Source: a virus | Direction: 5' to 3' (one strand) | IMG/VR virus record: IMGVR_UViG_3300020129_000286 | Coordinates: 1-20,464 of that record | DNA: 20,464 bases | Part shown: positions 7,067 through 13,145 of the stretch, one piece after another | How positions within the stretch are numbered: position 1 is the first letter of the stretch | How the letters are laid out: each line of letters begins with the position of its first letter | Notes under the pieces: model-generated | What the model was told of the DNA's origin: nothing | Seen by the model: only the letters and a program-made list of their open reading frames with translations | Database searches by the model: none | Program-made: the position numbers and the translations under genes

Positions 7067-7338
7067 TCGAGTTCAGTGACCTGGTCCTGGAGAAGGCCAA
7101 GCGACTGAGCGATGAGCGGGTCGTGCAGGACAAGGACTACCCGCTGATCTGGTGGGTCGAGGGAAACAGCGAGCACCCCTACCGGGTGCAGATCGGAGCG
7201 GACGCCAACGGGGAGATCTGGTTTGCGACATGCACATGCCCACATGGGCTGAACAAGGGCGCCGGAGAGACGACCTGCTATCACGTGGCGGCTGTACTGC
7301 TGCGACTCCAGGAGAGGGAGACAGACAATGACCGATGA
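7063..7338 (+). CDS. stand-alone SWIM zinc-finger protein
   Basis: This 91-residue protein contains a clear SWIM-type zinc site: Cys57-x-Cys59, then Cys72-x-His74 (CTCPHGLNKGAGETTCYH). That matches the CxCx(n)CxH signature seen in SWI2/SNF2 helicases, MuDR transposases and MEKK1. The residues before it (YRVQIGADANGEIWFATCTC) form the strands that usually lead into the finger. SWIM domains bind DNA or proteins. A phage that also carries a SNF2-like helicase without its own SWIM finger could use this protein in trans, but that is only a suggestion. The GTG start at 7063 overlaps the upstream stop by four bases. The frame is open 18 bases further back. Confidence 0.85.
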   Translation: MIEFSDLVLEKAKRLSDERVVQDKDYPLIWWVEGNSEHPYRVQIGADANGEIWFATCTCPHGLNKGAGETTCYHVAAVLLRLQERETDNDR

Positions 7339-7894
7339 GAAAGACAGCACCGCAACGACTTTCGACTACGCGGCGGTGAAGGACCTGACCGGAGGCGACC
7401 TGGCCGTGGTGGTCCTCGACCTGATCGAGGACAACCGCGACCGGTGGTATCAGGGCGCGTGGCGGCAGGACCGCGACCCGCTCGACGGCGACTACCTCCA
7501 GCCGTGCGACAAGGGCGCGTCCCCGACGGTCTACGAGATGTTCGCGGAGGACCCGCTGAATCCGGCCTGCACCACCTCGTTCTGCTTTGCCGGCTGGGTG
7601 GGCGCGGTCAAGCAGGTGAAGTGGGCGAAGGGTGACCAGGAGTCAATCGGTGACCCGGAGCGCTGCGACTGCAAGAGCCTGTGCTGCACCAACCATTACC
7701 ACCAGATCAGCCTGCCGCACTACGCCCGGCAGCAGCTCGGGATCAGCGGTCACGAGGGCGATCTGCTGTTCAACGGCGACAACACGATCGACACCCTTCG
7801 GCAGCTCGTCGAGAGTCTTGACAGGTACGGCTCGATCGACGATGACGACAGCGAATACGACGGCGACGATGACGACGACGAGGAGTCGGCGTGA
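7328..7894 (+). CDS. Cys-rich hypothetical protein with acidic tail
   Basis: This 188-residue protein is of unknown function. Its core contains CTTSFCFAGW (about residues 77-86) and a CDCKSLCCTNHYH cluster (about 109-121), so metal binding is likely. Proteins with an FCFAGW-like segment and a following LFNGDNT segment are, as I recall, recurrent phage hypotheticals. The last 20 residues are almost all Asp, Glu and Ser, encoded by a GAC/GAT-rich run near 7837-7890. Such tails often act as DNA mimics or as docking sites. The ATG overlaps the SWIM gene by 11 bases. Confidence 0.78.
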   Translation: MTDEKDSTATTFDYAAVKDLTGGDLAVVVLDLIEDNRDRWYQGAWRQDRDPLDGDYLQPCDKGASPTVYEMFAEDPLNPACTTSFCFAGWVGAVKQVKWAKGDQESIGDPERCDCKSLCCTNHYHQISLPHYARQQLGISGHEGDLLFNGDNTIDTLRQLVESLDRYGSIDDDDSEYDGDDDDDEESA

Positions 7895-8175
7895 GCGACC
7901 TCGATCGGGCGGACATGCAGCAGGTGCTCGACAAGGCGGTTGATGCGACCGAGGTCGCGCGCCGGTTCCTGATTCCGCAGATGCCCGCCGAGCTGGCGGA
8001 CCGGATCGCGCGGGGTGAGCCGGTCTGGAACACCGAGCAGATGCAGGAACAGTTCCAGGTGATCGGCTTCGAGGCACCCTTCGTGGTCGTCCAGCGCCGG
8101 TCGGACGGCGTGAAGGGCTCGCTGCTGTTCACCCACAACCCTCGCTACTACTTCGGCTGGGAGGCCGCTGAATGA
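7891..8175 (+). CDS. 94-residue hypothetical protein
   Basis: A small protein with no recognised family. The N-terminal 45 residues are likely helical and charged. The second half (FEAPFVVVQRRSDGVKGSLL, then FTHNPRYYFGW) looks like beta hairpins ending in aromatic residues. It has no cysteines and no membrane segment. The GTGA start overlaps the acidic-tail gene's stop, and its stop overlaps the next ATG (ATGA), so it is translated in line with its neighbours. Confidence 0.72.
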   Translation: MSDLDRADMQQVLDKAVDATEVARRFLIPQMPAELADRIARGEPVWNTEQMQEQFQVIGFEAPFVVVQRRSDGVKGSLLFTHNPRYYFGWEAAE

Positions 8176-8957
8176 CCGCGACGATCTACCGGTGCCCGCG
8201 CTGCAACACGGCCAACGACGACCAGGACAACGACGCCGGCGAGTACACCATGTGCTTCAACTGCGGGCTGATGCTCAAGTTCACCGAGGACAGCCTGATC
8301 GAAGCGCCCGAGGAGGAGCTGGTCGAGCTGCGCAAGGACCGCCGCTTCCGGCGGGCCGAGATGCTCGGCAACCTGCTCACGCAGGTGATCAAGCTGCGCG
8401 AAGAGCCGGAGCCAGACGATGAGCCGGTCGGCCACGCCGGTCTCGACGAGACACCGGAGGACGGCTGGACGATCGTCGACCACGGCGATCACCAGCACCG
8501 GGTGCCGACCAACCTCGGCGGGATCGCGCTGGAGATCCACGACGGCGAGGTGAGCCTGGTCGGCAAGGATGTCGAGCTGCCGCCCGAGCTGCAACAGATG
8601 ATCAAGGACGGCATCGAGAAGCTACGGATGGACGAGCAGGCGCGGGACGTGAAGCGCTACGTCACCGCTGAGGTGGCGAACCACGTCCTCTCGGCCTACG
8701 GGGACGAACGGGCGTCGATGCCCAGCCTCTCGATCAGTGCGCTGATCACCCTGATCCGGACCTGCGCGATCAGCGACGAGGGCCTGCTCGAAGAGCTGAA
8801 CCAGTCGAGCTGGCAGATCCACGGCTACGTAGTGGCGATCATGCTGCTGGCCGAGCCCTCGGTAGAGAAGGGCTTGGACGGTGGGATGGGCGTTCTTCGC
8901 CGGATAGCCGGCATCGACCCTCCGCTCGAAGGCGAGGCCGGTGAGCACGATGTCTGA
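8172..8957 (+). CDS. zinc-ribbon protein with long unknown C-terminal region
   Basis: This 261-residue protein begins with a classic zinc ribbon: Cys8-x2-Cys11 and Cys28-x2-Cys31 (CPRC and CFNC). A highly acidic helical region follows. The last third (about 150-255) is predicted helical and leads to a hydrophobic segment, VVAIMLLA, which is too short and interrupted to be a clear membrane span. I do not recognise the family. The ribbon suggests binding to nucleic acid or RNA polymerase, but nothing confirms this. The start is set by the ATGA overlap with the previous gene. Confidence 0.75.
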   Translation: MTATIYRCPRCNTANDDQDNDAGEYTMCFNCGLMLKFTEDSLIEAPEEELVELRKDRRFRRAEMLGNLLTQVIKLREEPEPDDEPVGHAGLDETPEDGWTIVDHGDHQHRVPTNLGGIALEIHDGEVSLVGKDVELPPELQQMIKDGIEKLRMDEQARDVKRYVTAEVANHVLSAYGDERASMPSLSISALITLIRTCAISDEGLLEELNQSSWQIHGYVVAIMLLAEPSVEKGLDGGMGVLRRIAGIDPPLEGEAGEHDV

Positions 8958-9207
8958 CCACACCCACGATGCGGCCCTACAGAGGGCGATCGACACGATG
9001 GCCGCGGTCGTGCACAACGCCATCGTGGAGACCGCGATCCAGGACGGCGACCTCTGGGCCACCTGGCCGGAGATCGGGGAGCACGACTGGAACTGGATCT
9101 CGACGGCGGTGGGTGAGTACGCCAGTCGTCCTCCGCAGGACGAGATCGACCGGGCCACAGAGTTTCTCGCGGCTCGAGCCAAGGTGCACAAGGAGGACGG
9201 CCGGTGA
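8941..9207 (+). CDS. 88-residue hypothetical protein
   Basis: A small acidic, helical protein rich in Trp (three in the segment WATWPEIGEHDWNW). I recognise no family. Two starts are plausible: GTG at 8941, following GAAGGCGAGG closely, and ATG at 8950. They give 88 or 85 residues, and both overlap the previous gene. The stop overlaps the GTG of the tiny membrane-protein ORF that follows. Confidence 0.65.
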   Translation: MSTMSDHTHDAALQRAIDTMAAVVHNAIVETAIQDGDLWATWPEIGEHDWNWISTAVGEYASRPPQDEIDRATEFLAARAKVHKEDGR

Positions 9208-9296
9208 TAGTCGCGTTGCTCTGGCTGTTCTGCGTGAAGGTGGCTGCGCCGCTTGACCTCTCGGCTTGGGTGCACGTCTGCGGGGTGGTCATGTGA
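9204..9296 (+). CDS. 30-residue hydrophobic peptide, putative small membrane protein
   Basis: A very short ORF bridges the 9207 and 9293 coordinates. Its GTG overlaps the preceding stop (GTGA), and its TGA overlaps the GTG of the following gene. The product, starting VIVALLWLFCVKVAAPLDL, is nearly all hydrophobic and could span the membrane once. The coupling at both ends is the main evidence that it is translated. It is otherwise too short to be sure of and could just be a coupling spacer. Confidence 0.45.
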   Translation: MIVALLWLFCVKVAAPLDLSAWVHVCGVVM

Positions 9297-9628
9297 ACCA
9301 CCTCGATGTACAGCTGATCGGTGTCTTCGACTGCGTGCCGCCGCAGGAGAACTTCACCTACACAGTGGACCTGCCCGCTCCGTGGAACCTGTGGGTGGAG
9401 GCGCTCTGCACGGACGGAACCCGGATGCACCCGCTGTTCATGGGGTTCCTGCTCAACGCACTGATCGCGGAGGACAAGTGGAACGAGGGCGACTGGGTGG
9501 ACATCGTGGACCAGGACGACGCCACGCTTCGGTGCACGGTCGGGGACCTGATGCCGAAGCGGTCGGTCGAGGCGTACGCCGCCAAGACCGACTGCGTCCG
9601 GGTGGTCATGGTGGGGCCCGATGAGTGA
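9293..9628 (+). CDS. 111-residue hypothetical protein
   Basis: No family recognised. The sequence is rich in beta-strand patterns (LDVQLIGVFDCV, FTYTVDLPAPWNLWVEAL) followed by an acidic KWNEGDWVDIVDQDD loop. This could be a small beta-barrel or OB-like fold, but that is not established. The GTG at 9293 is chosen because it overlaps the stop of the hydrophobic peptide. The frame is open back to 9266. The end overlaps the next membrane-protein gene by eight bases. Confidence 0.7.
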   Translation: MNHLDVQLIGVFDCVPPQENFTYTVDLPAPWNLWVEALCTDGTRMHPLFMGFLLNALIAEDKWNEGDWVDIVDQDDATLRCTVGDLMPKRSVEAYAAKTDCVRVVMVGPDE

Positions 9629-9782
9629 CACGGGCGTGTGGGTGGTGGCCGCCGTCGGCTTCGTGCTCGGGCTGGCGGTGAGCGCACTGCTGGGCCGGCG
9701 GCCGCGTTTCCGCAAGGTCGAGACACCGGACGACCTGCTGCCGCACTACCGCGGCATGTACCGGGAGGGGAGATGGGAGTGA
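9621..9782 (+). CDS. 53-residue single-pass membrane protein
   Basis: Residues 6-25 (VWVVAAVGFVLGLAVSALLG) form a convincing transmembrane helix. A basic cluster (RRPRFRK) follows at once and predicts that the C-terminal 28 residues lie in the cytoplasm. The ATG overlaps the previous gene by eight bases and the stop overlaps the next ATG by ten, and a gene of this size is easily missed. Small membrane proteins of this shape in phages can be superinfection or lysis accessories. No specific function can be assigned. Confidence 0.65.
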   Translation: MSDTGVWVVAAVGFVLGLAVSALLGRRPRFRKVETPDDLLPHYRGMYREGRWE

Positions 9783-10045
9783 TCTACCAGGCCGACCAGC
9801 AGGGCGACGTGCTGATCGAGAACGTGCGCTGGCTGCTCGAACAGGGCCAGCACCGCGACCGGATCGTCGTGCAGACCGGGCGGCCCTCCCTCGAAGCTCT
9901 CTGCCGCGCGCTCGAACGGCTGGACGCGCACGAGCTGGCCAGGCGGCTGCGCGCCGACCCCAGCCCGGAGGGCGTCAATCACCGGGCGTGGGTGGCCGCG
10001 CCGCTCACCCAACACGAGGTCAGACACGGACAGGAGAACCGATGA
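9773..10045 (+). CDS. 90-residue hypothetical protein
   Basis: A charged, mostly helical small protein without cysteine clusters or a membrane segment and with no recognised family. The ATG at 9773 is chosen because GGAGGGGAG directly precedes it. The open frame extends back to 9638, but that would read through the membrane-protein gene in another frame. The helix LEALCRALERLDAHELARRLRAD could form a coiled coil or a dimerisation helix. Its stop overlaps the next ATG (ATGA). Confidence 0.7.
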   Translation: MGVIYQADQQGDVLIENVRWLLEQGQHRDRIVVQTGRPSLEALCRALERLDAHELARRLRADPSPEGVNHRAWVAAPLTQHEVRHGQENR

Positions 10046-10416
10046 CCACTCACTACACCCGTGGTCAGGAGCAGGACGTGCGGATGGCCCTGAAATTGTT
10101 GGAGGAGCTGGTCGGGCACGCCGACCGGATCGCCACGGCACTGGAGGCCCTGGCCGAGGCGGGTTTCATCGGCTACGACCCGGACGAAACCGAATACCGC
10201 CCGCCGCGCCCGGAGGTGGACGTGGAGCTGCCCAACGACGACTGGGTGCTCTGCGAGCGCTGCCACACCGCCCGGCCGGTCGATCCGCTCCATCCGGGCC
10301 AGCCGGTCGTGCACGAGTGCATCGCGGACTGGGAGCGGCCGGACCAGCGGAAGGTCGTGGTGGACGACCCGCGCGTACCGCAGCGCGACCTCGGGGCCGT
10401 GAACCCCGATGTCTGA
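10042..10416 (+). CDS. 124-residue hypothetical protein with Cys/His cluster
   Basis: The N-terminal 45 residues form an amphipathic helix (DVRMALKLLEELVGHADRIATALEALAEAG), likely a coiled coil. A central segment, LCERCHTARPVDPLHPGQ, with a later HEC, gives a Cys-x2-Cys plus His/Cys set that may bind zinc. No family recognised. The ATG is set by the ATGA overlap with the previous gene. The end overlaps the next ATG by eight bases. Confidence 0.7.
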   Translation: MTTHYTRGQEQDVRMALKLLEELVGHADRIATALEALAEAGFIGYDPDETEYRPPRPEVDVELPNDDWVLCERCHTARPVDPLHPGQPVVHECIADWERPDQRKVVVDDPRVPQRDLGAVNPDV

Positions 10417-10708
10417 GCCGCAGCTGGCCTGGGAGCAGGGCTGGAAGGCGGGCGTGGCCGACGCCCATGCCAGCATCGCGGCCAAGCTGCTCAAGCGCCC
10501 CGACCCCAGCCCGACCCGCAATCCCTACCGCCCCGGCCCGGGCATCCACCGCGATCCGGGCCTGTGCCGGGTGCACACCGAGCTGGAGAACTGCTGGCTG
10601 AAGACCGGCCACGCGGGGCTGCACTCGTGGCAGCGGGAGCAGGGCGACCGCACCGTGAGCCTGAAGATCCAGGCGAGCGGGCACGTCGAGGCACCAGGCG
10701 CGGAGTAG
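10409..10708 (+). CDS. 99-residue hypothetical protein, last gene of operon
   Basis: This small protein begins MSEPQLAWEQGWKAGVADAH, a pattern shared by many actinophage hypotheticals whose N-terminal helix contains WEQGW.AG. In the centre, CRVHTELENCWLKTGHAGLH supplies two Cys and several His residues at spacing that could hold a metal. It is the last gene before a 12-bp hairpin, which fits the end of a transcription unit. The function is unknown. Confidence 0.7.
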   Translation: MSEPQLAWEQGWKAGVADAHASIAAKLLKRPDPSPTRNPYRPGPGIHRDPGLCRVHTELENCWLKTGHAGLHSWQREQGDRTVSLKIQASGHVEAPGAE

Positions 10709-10720
10709 ATCGAGGCAGAC

Positions 10721-10751
10721 CGGGCCGTCCTCCACCAGCGAGGGCGGCCCG
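10721..10751 (+). terminator. GC-rich hairpin, terminator candidate
   Basis: CGGGCCGTCCTC (10721-10732) pairs with GAGGGCGGCCCG (10740-10751) over 12 base pairs with one G-U wobble and a 7-base loop. It lies 13 bases after a gene's stop and before the next block. The following bases (TTCTGCTGG) form only a weak T-tract, as is common for actinobacterial terminators. Confidence 0.65.
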
Positions 10752-10757
10752 TTCTGC

Positions 10758-10786
10758 TGGTCACCGTCCGTTGGCCGTATTACGGT
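10758..10786 (+). promoter_or_regulatory. candidate promoter for the modification/packaging operon
   Basis: TGGTCA (10758-10763) and TACGGT (10781-10786) are separated by 17 bases and weakly match SigA -35/-10 elements. Transcription would begin near 10793-10794, at the GTG proposed as the start of the next gene, implying a leaderless mRNA. No ribosome binding site is seen before that GTG, which agrees with this reading. Confidence 0.35.
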
Positions 10787-10793
10787 GCACCCT

Positions 10794-11051
10794 GTGTCAC
10801 CACCTCTCCGCTGCCCCGAGTGCCTGGCCTACGGCCTCGGCGGTCGTGGAGGGGCCGTGCTGATGGGTGCCCGCCCCTCCCGGTGCTGGCTGTGCAACCG
10901 GTGGCGCGTGCGGGTGGCTGCCAAGGTGGGCCAGGCTCTCCGGGCGGAGTACCCGGATGAGGCCGCTGAGCTGCGGAAACAGATCGGCCAGACGGTCTAC
11001 GACGAGCTGATGGAGATCTGGCGCGAGGAGCAGGCAGCGATGAGCGCATGA
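10794..11051 (+). CDS. 85-residue zinc-knuckle hypothetical protein
   Basis: The protein contains CPEC near its N-terminus and CWLC about 25 residues later, a zinc-ribbon layout. A helical, charged C-terminal half (AAELRKQIGQTVYDELMEIW) follows. No family recognised. Two GTG codons could start it, at 10785 and 10794. The second is chosen because it coincides with the predicted transcription start. It heads the block that includes the arginine decarboxylase and is coupled to it through an ATGA overlap, so it could be a regulator of that block, though nothing proves this. Confidence 0.65.
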   Translation: MSPPLRCPECLAYGLGGRGGAVLMGARPSRCWLCNRWRVRVAAKVGQALRAEYPDEAAELRKQIGQTVYDELMEIWREEQAAMSA

Positions 11052-11575
11052 GGTGGGTGCTGGGTAACCGCGTCCCGCGTGACTTCTTCCTGACCCAGGG
11101 CCGGGGCGAGAGCGACATCACCGTCCACGCCGGTTCATTCCATCTGGCCTTGCGGGACGCGGGCATCGAGATGGCGAACATCATGACCTACTCGTCGATC
11201 CTGCCGGCCATCGCGCGGGAGGTCCCTCGACCGCCGATCCGGCACGGCGAGGTGATGGAGTCGATCATGGCCGAGGCGACCTGCGAGAAGGACGAGACGT
11301 GCACTGCCGGGCTGGCGTTCGGCTGGCTGCACGGCCGCGCCTCGGGCGACGTGTGGGGCGGGCTGGTGACCGAGTACACCGGCTCGATGAACGAGGGCCT
11401 GGCGAAGGAGCACATGCGCGACATGCTGACCGAGCTGCACGTCAACGGCTACGAGCACTTCACCCTGGAGGGGATCCGCTGTCTGACCCAGTCCGTCACT
11501 CCCTCGAAGCGGTACGGCACCGCCGTCGTCGGCCTGTGCTTCACGAGCTACGAGTACCCGGTGATCGGGGCATGA
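11048..11575 (+). CDS. pyruvoyl-dependent arginine decarboxylase (AaxB-like)
   Basis: This 175-residue protein matches the pyruvoyl-dependent arginine decarboxylase family, which converts arginine to agmatine and CO2 using a pyruvoyl group made by self-cleavage. Visible landmarks are GRGESD (18-23), SFHLALRDAGIEMANI (30-45), the cleavage site Ser49-Ser50 within YSSILP (48-53), and GEVMESIMAEA (67-77). The Glu in the last segment fits the catalytic acid, and Asn44 aligns with the family's active-site Asn. TAGLAFGWLHG and GGLVTEY follow. The GxGESD and GG-EY segments fit the bacterial AaxB branch (Chlamydia) better than the archaeal enzyme. The length is slightly short of AaxB (about 195). Cleavage would give chains of about 49 and 126 residues. 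Substrate specificity cannot be proven from sequence. An arginine decarboxylase in a phage is unusual. Confidence 0.85.
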   Translation: MRWVLGNRVPRDFFLTQGRGESDITVHAGSFHLALRDAGIEMANIMTYSSILPAIAREVPRPPIRHGEVMESIMAEATCEKDETCTAGLAFGWLHGRASGDVWGGLVTEYTGSMNEGLAKEHMRDMLTELHVNGYEHFTLEGIRCLTQSVTPSKRYGTAVVGLCFTSYEYPVIGA

Positions 11576-12420
11576 GGGCGGCCAGTCTGGCGCGTGACCA
11601 GACCGTCGTCGTGATGGTCACCGTGTCCGAGCGACTGCCGATGCTGAACGCCTTCCTCCGCTCCCTCTCCGCACATGAGCCCGACCGGCCGATCTTCGTG
11701 CACATGCAGGGCGATGACCTGCACCGCGAGATCGAGTGGCCCCGCGGCCTGGCCCACGAGTACATGCACACGCCCGTCCGGCTGGGCTGCCACGCGGCCA
11801 GGGTCCGGGCTCTCCGCCGGCTGGCCAGCACGCCGTTCACCAGCTTCATCAACGTGGACGACGACGTGCTGCTGCTCGACGAGACGAACTGGCAGCCTGC
11901 GATCGACCGCACGATGGAGGAGCCGGGCATCGGGTTCGTGCTGACCGGCTGGGTGAACCACCTCAACCGGGTGCCACACGCCCGCGAGATTATGGCCGAC
12001 GAGTACATCCCGCAGGTGCTCGTCTACAACGGCGGCGGGATGGCGTACACCGAGCAGGTGGCCCGGCTCATCCGCGCCCTCGATCCCTGCCCTGCCCGCT
12101 TCGACGACATCTGGCCGATGACCGCCTACCTCGATGGGCGCCGCAGCTACCGCTACCGGGGCAGCTTGGCCGTGCACGCGATCATGCAGCGGGGCGGGAT
12201 GAACGCCTACATGAAGCAGGAGCCGCGGCCGCTGCTGTGCCAGCAGTGGATCGACTACCGCCCGATCTTCAACGCCAAGGTGGGGCTGGACACCGCGATC
12301 CCGCAGGACAGCGACATCCGCCCCTCCGCCCGCGTGCTGCACCGACAGCGCCGCCTCGAGCAGGGCTGGCCCGTCACCGGCCAGCACCGCACCGCAGTGC
12401 AGGCCGCGAGCCGCAGGTGA
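11572..12420 (+). CDS. GT-A fold glycosyltransferase (GT2-like)
   Basis: This 282-residue protein looks like a nucleotide-sugar glycosyltransferase. The N-terminus (VVVMVTVSERLPMLNAFLRSL, residues 12-32) matches the Rossmann-like start of GT-A enzymes. VDDDVLLLD (95-103) carries the DxD-type metal/nucleotide-sugar site. A mid-protein GGGMAYT loop and the acidic FDDIW segment near residue 181 fit the acceptor side and catalytic base region. No signal peptide or membrane helix is present, so it acts in the cytoplasm, on DNA, a phage protein or a metabolite. The ATG overlaps the decarboxylase stop, and the frame is open further upstream inside that gene. A second GT-like gene follows with a GTGA overlap. 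Confidence 0.8.
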   Translation: MRAASLARDQTVVVMVTVSERLPMLNAFLRSLSAHEPDRPIFVHMQGDDLHREIEWPRGLAHEYMHTPVRLGCHAARVRALRRLASTPFTSFINVDDDVLLLDETNWQPAIDRTMEEPGIGFVLTGWVNHLNRVPHAREIMADEYIPQVLVYNGGGMAYTEQVARLIRALDPCPARFDDIWPMTAYLDGRRSYRYRGSLAVHAIMQRGGMNAYMKQEPRPLLCQQWIDYRPIFNAKVGLDTAIPQDSDIRPSARVLHRQRRLEQGWPVTGQHRTAVQAASRR

Positions 12421-13145
12421 CCACCCGCCACCGCCTGCACGTGATCCATGTGCCGGGCGTGGACCCGATCAGGGACGCGGCTGTGGCCACCCTTCAGCAG
12501 GAGGCCGACGTCTGCCTGCACCCGGACACCGAGCGCCGCGGAGTGATGTGGAACTGGGTGACCGCGATGGACTGCATCGCCGGCCGAGTGGCCCGTCCCT
12601 CCCTCGATGCGGACTGGGCCGACTGGCACTTCGTGGTGCAGGACGACATGCGCCCGTATCCCCGCTGGGAGCAGGAGCTGAGCCGCGCCACGAAGTACAG
12701 CCCGGCCCTCGTGCTCGGCCTGTGCTGGATCGGTGAGCGGTGGAGCGAGGGCGTCGCCGCCAACCGGCCGTACATGACCGGGAAGTACATCCTCCGGGGC
12801 GGGGCGATCGCCTACCACCGGTCCGTCTTCCCCGCGCTCAGCCACTTCGCCCGGGGTATCAGCACCCTGACCACGTTCAAGCACGATGATGTGGCCGCCA
12901 GCCTGTGGTGCCAGCGGGTGGCCGGGTTCGACCCCGCGCTCACCTCCCGCTGCCTGTTCGAGAGCCTGATGACCCGCTCCCTCGTGAGCCACGGCCGTTA
13001 CCCGACCGGTGTTCACTCGATCGAGAACACCCCCGGCCCGGACTGGGCGACCATGCCCCGCTCGATCGAGGTGAACATCGACCGCTACCGATCGGACACG
13101 AACGTGGTGCTGGCGGAGATGAAGAAGAAGGGCTGGCGACCGTGA
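12417..13145 (+). CDS. second glycosyltransferase-like protein
   Basis: This 242-residue protein has a GT-A-like layout: a first strand LHVIHVPG (7-14), an Asn/Trp-rich helix, and the strand WHFVVQDDMRPYP (70-82), which holds the Asp-Asp pair where the DxD motif is expected. KHDDVAASLW (about 156-165) matches the acidic segment found after the acceptor loop in such enzymes. It shares little obvious sequence with the preceding GT, so a recent duplication is unlikely. The GTG start is set by the four-base overlap with the previous gene. The assignment as a glycosyltransferase is moderately sure; donor and acceptor are unknown. Confidence 0.65.
   Translation: MTTRHRLHVIHVPGVDPIRDAAVATLQQEADVCLHPDTERRGVMWNWVTAMDCIAGRVARPSLDADWADWHFVVQDDMRPYPRWEQELSRATKYSPALVLGLCWIGERWSEGVAANRPYMTGKYILRGGAIAYHRSVFPALSHFARGISTLTTFKHDDVAASLWCQRVAGFDPALTSRCLFESLMTRSLVSHGRYPTGVHSIENTPGPDWATMPRSIEVNIDRYRSDTNVVLAEMKKKGWRP

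Noticed and set aside
11048-11575. S-adenosylmethionine or histidine decarboxylase (other pyruvoyl enzymes)
   Set aside because: The GRGESD, LRDAGIE and YSSILP order and the 175-residue length fit the arginine decarboxylase family, not the other pyruvoyl folds.
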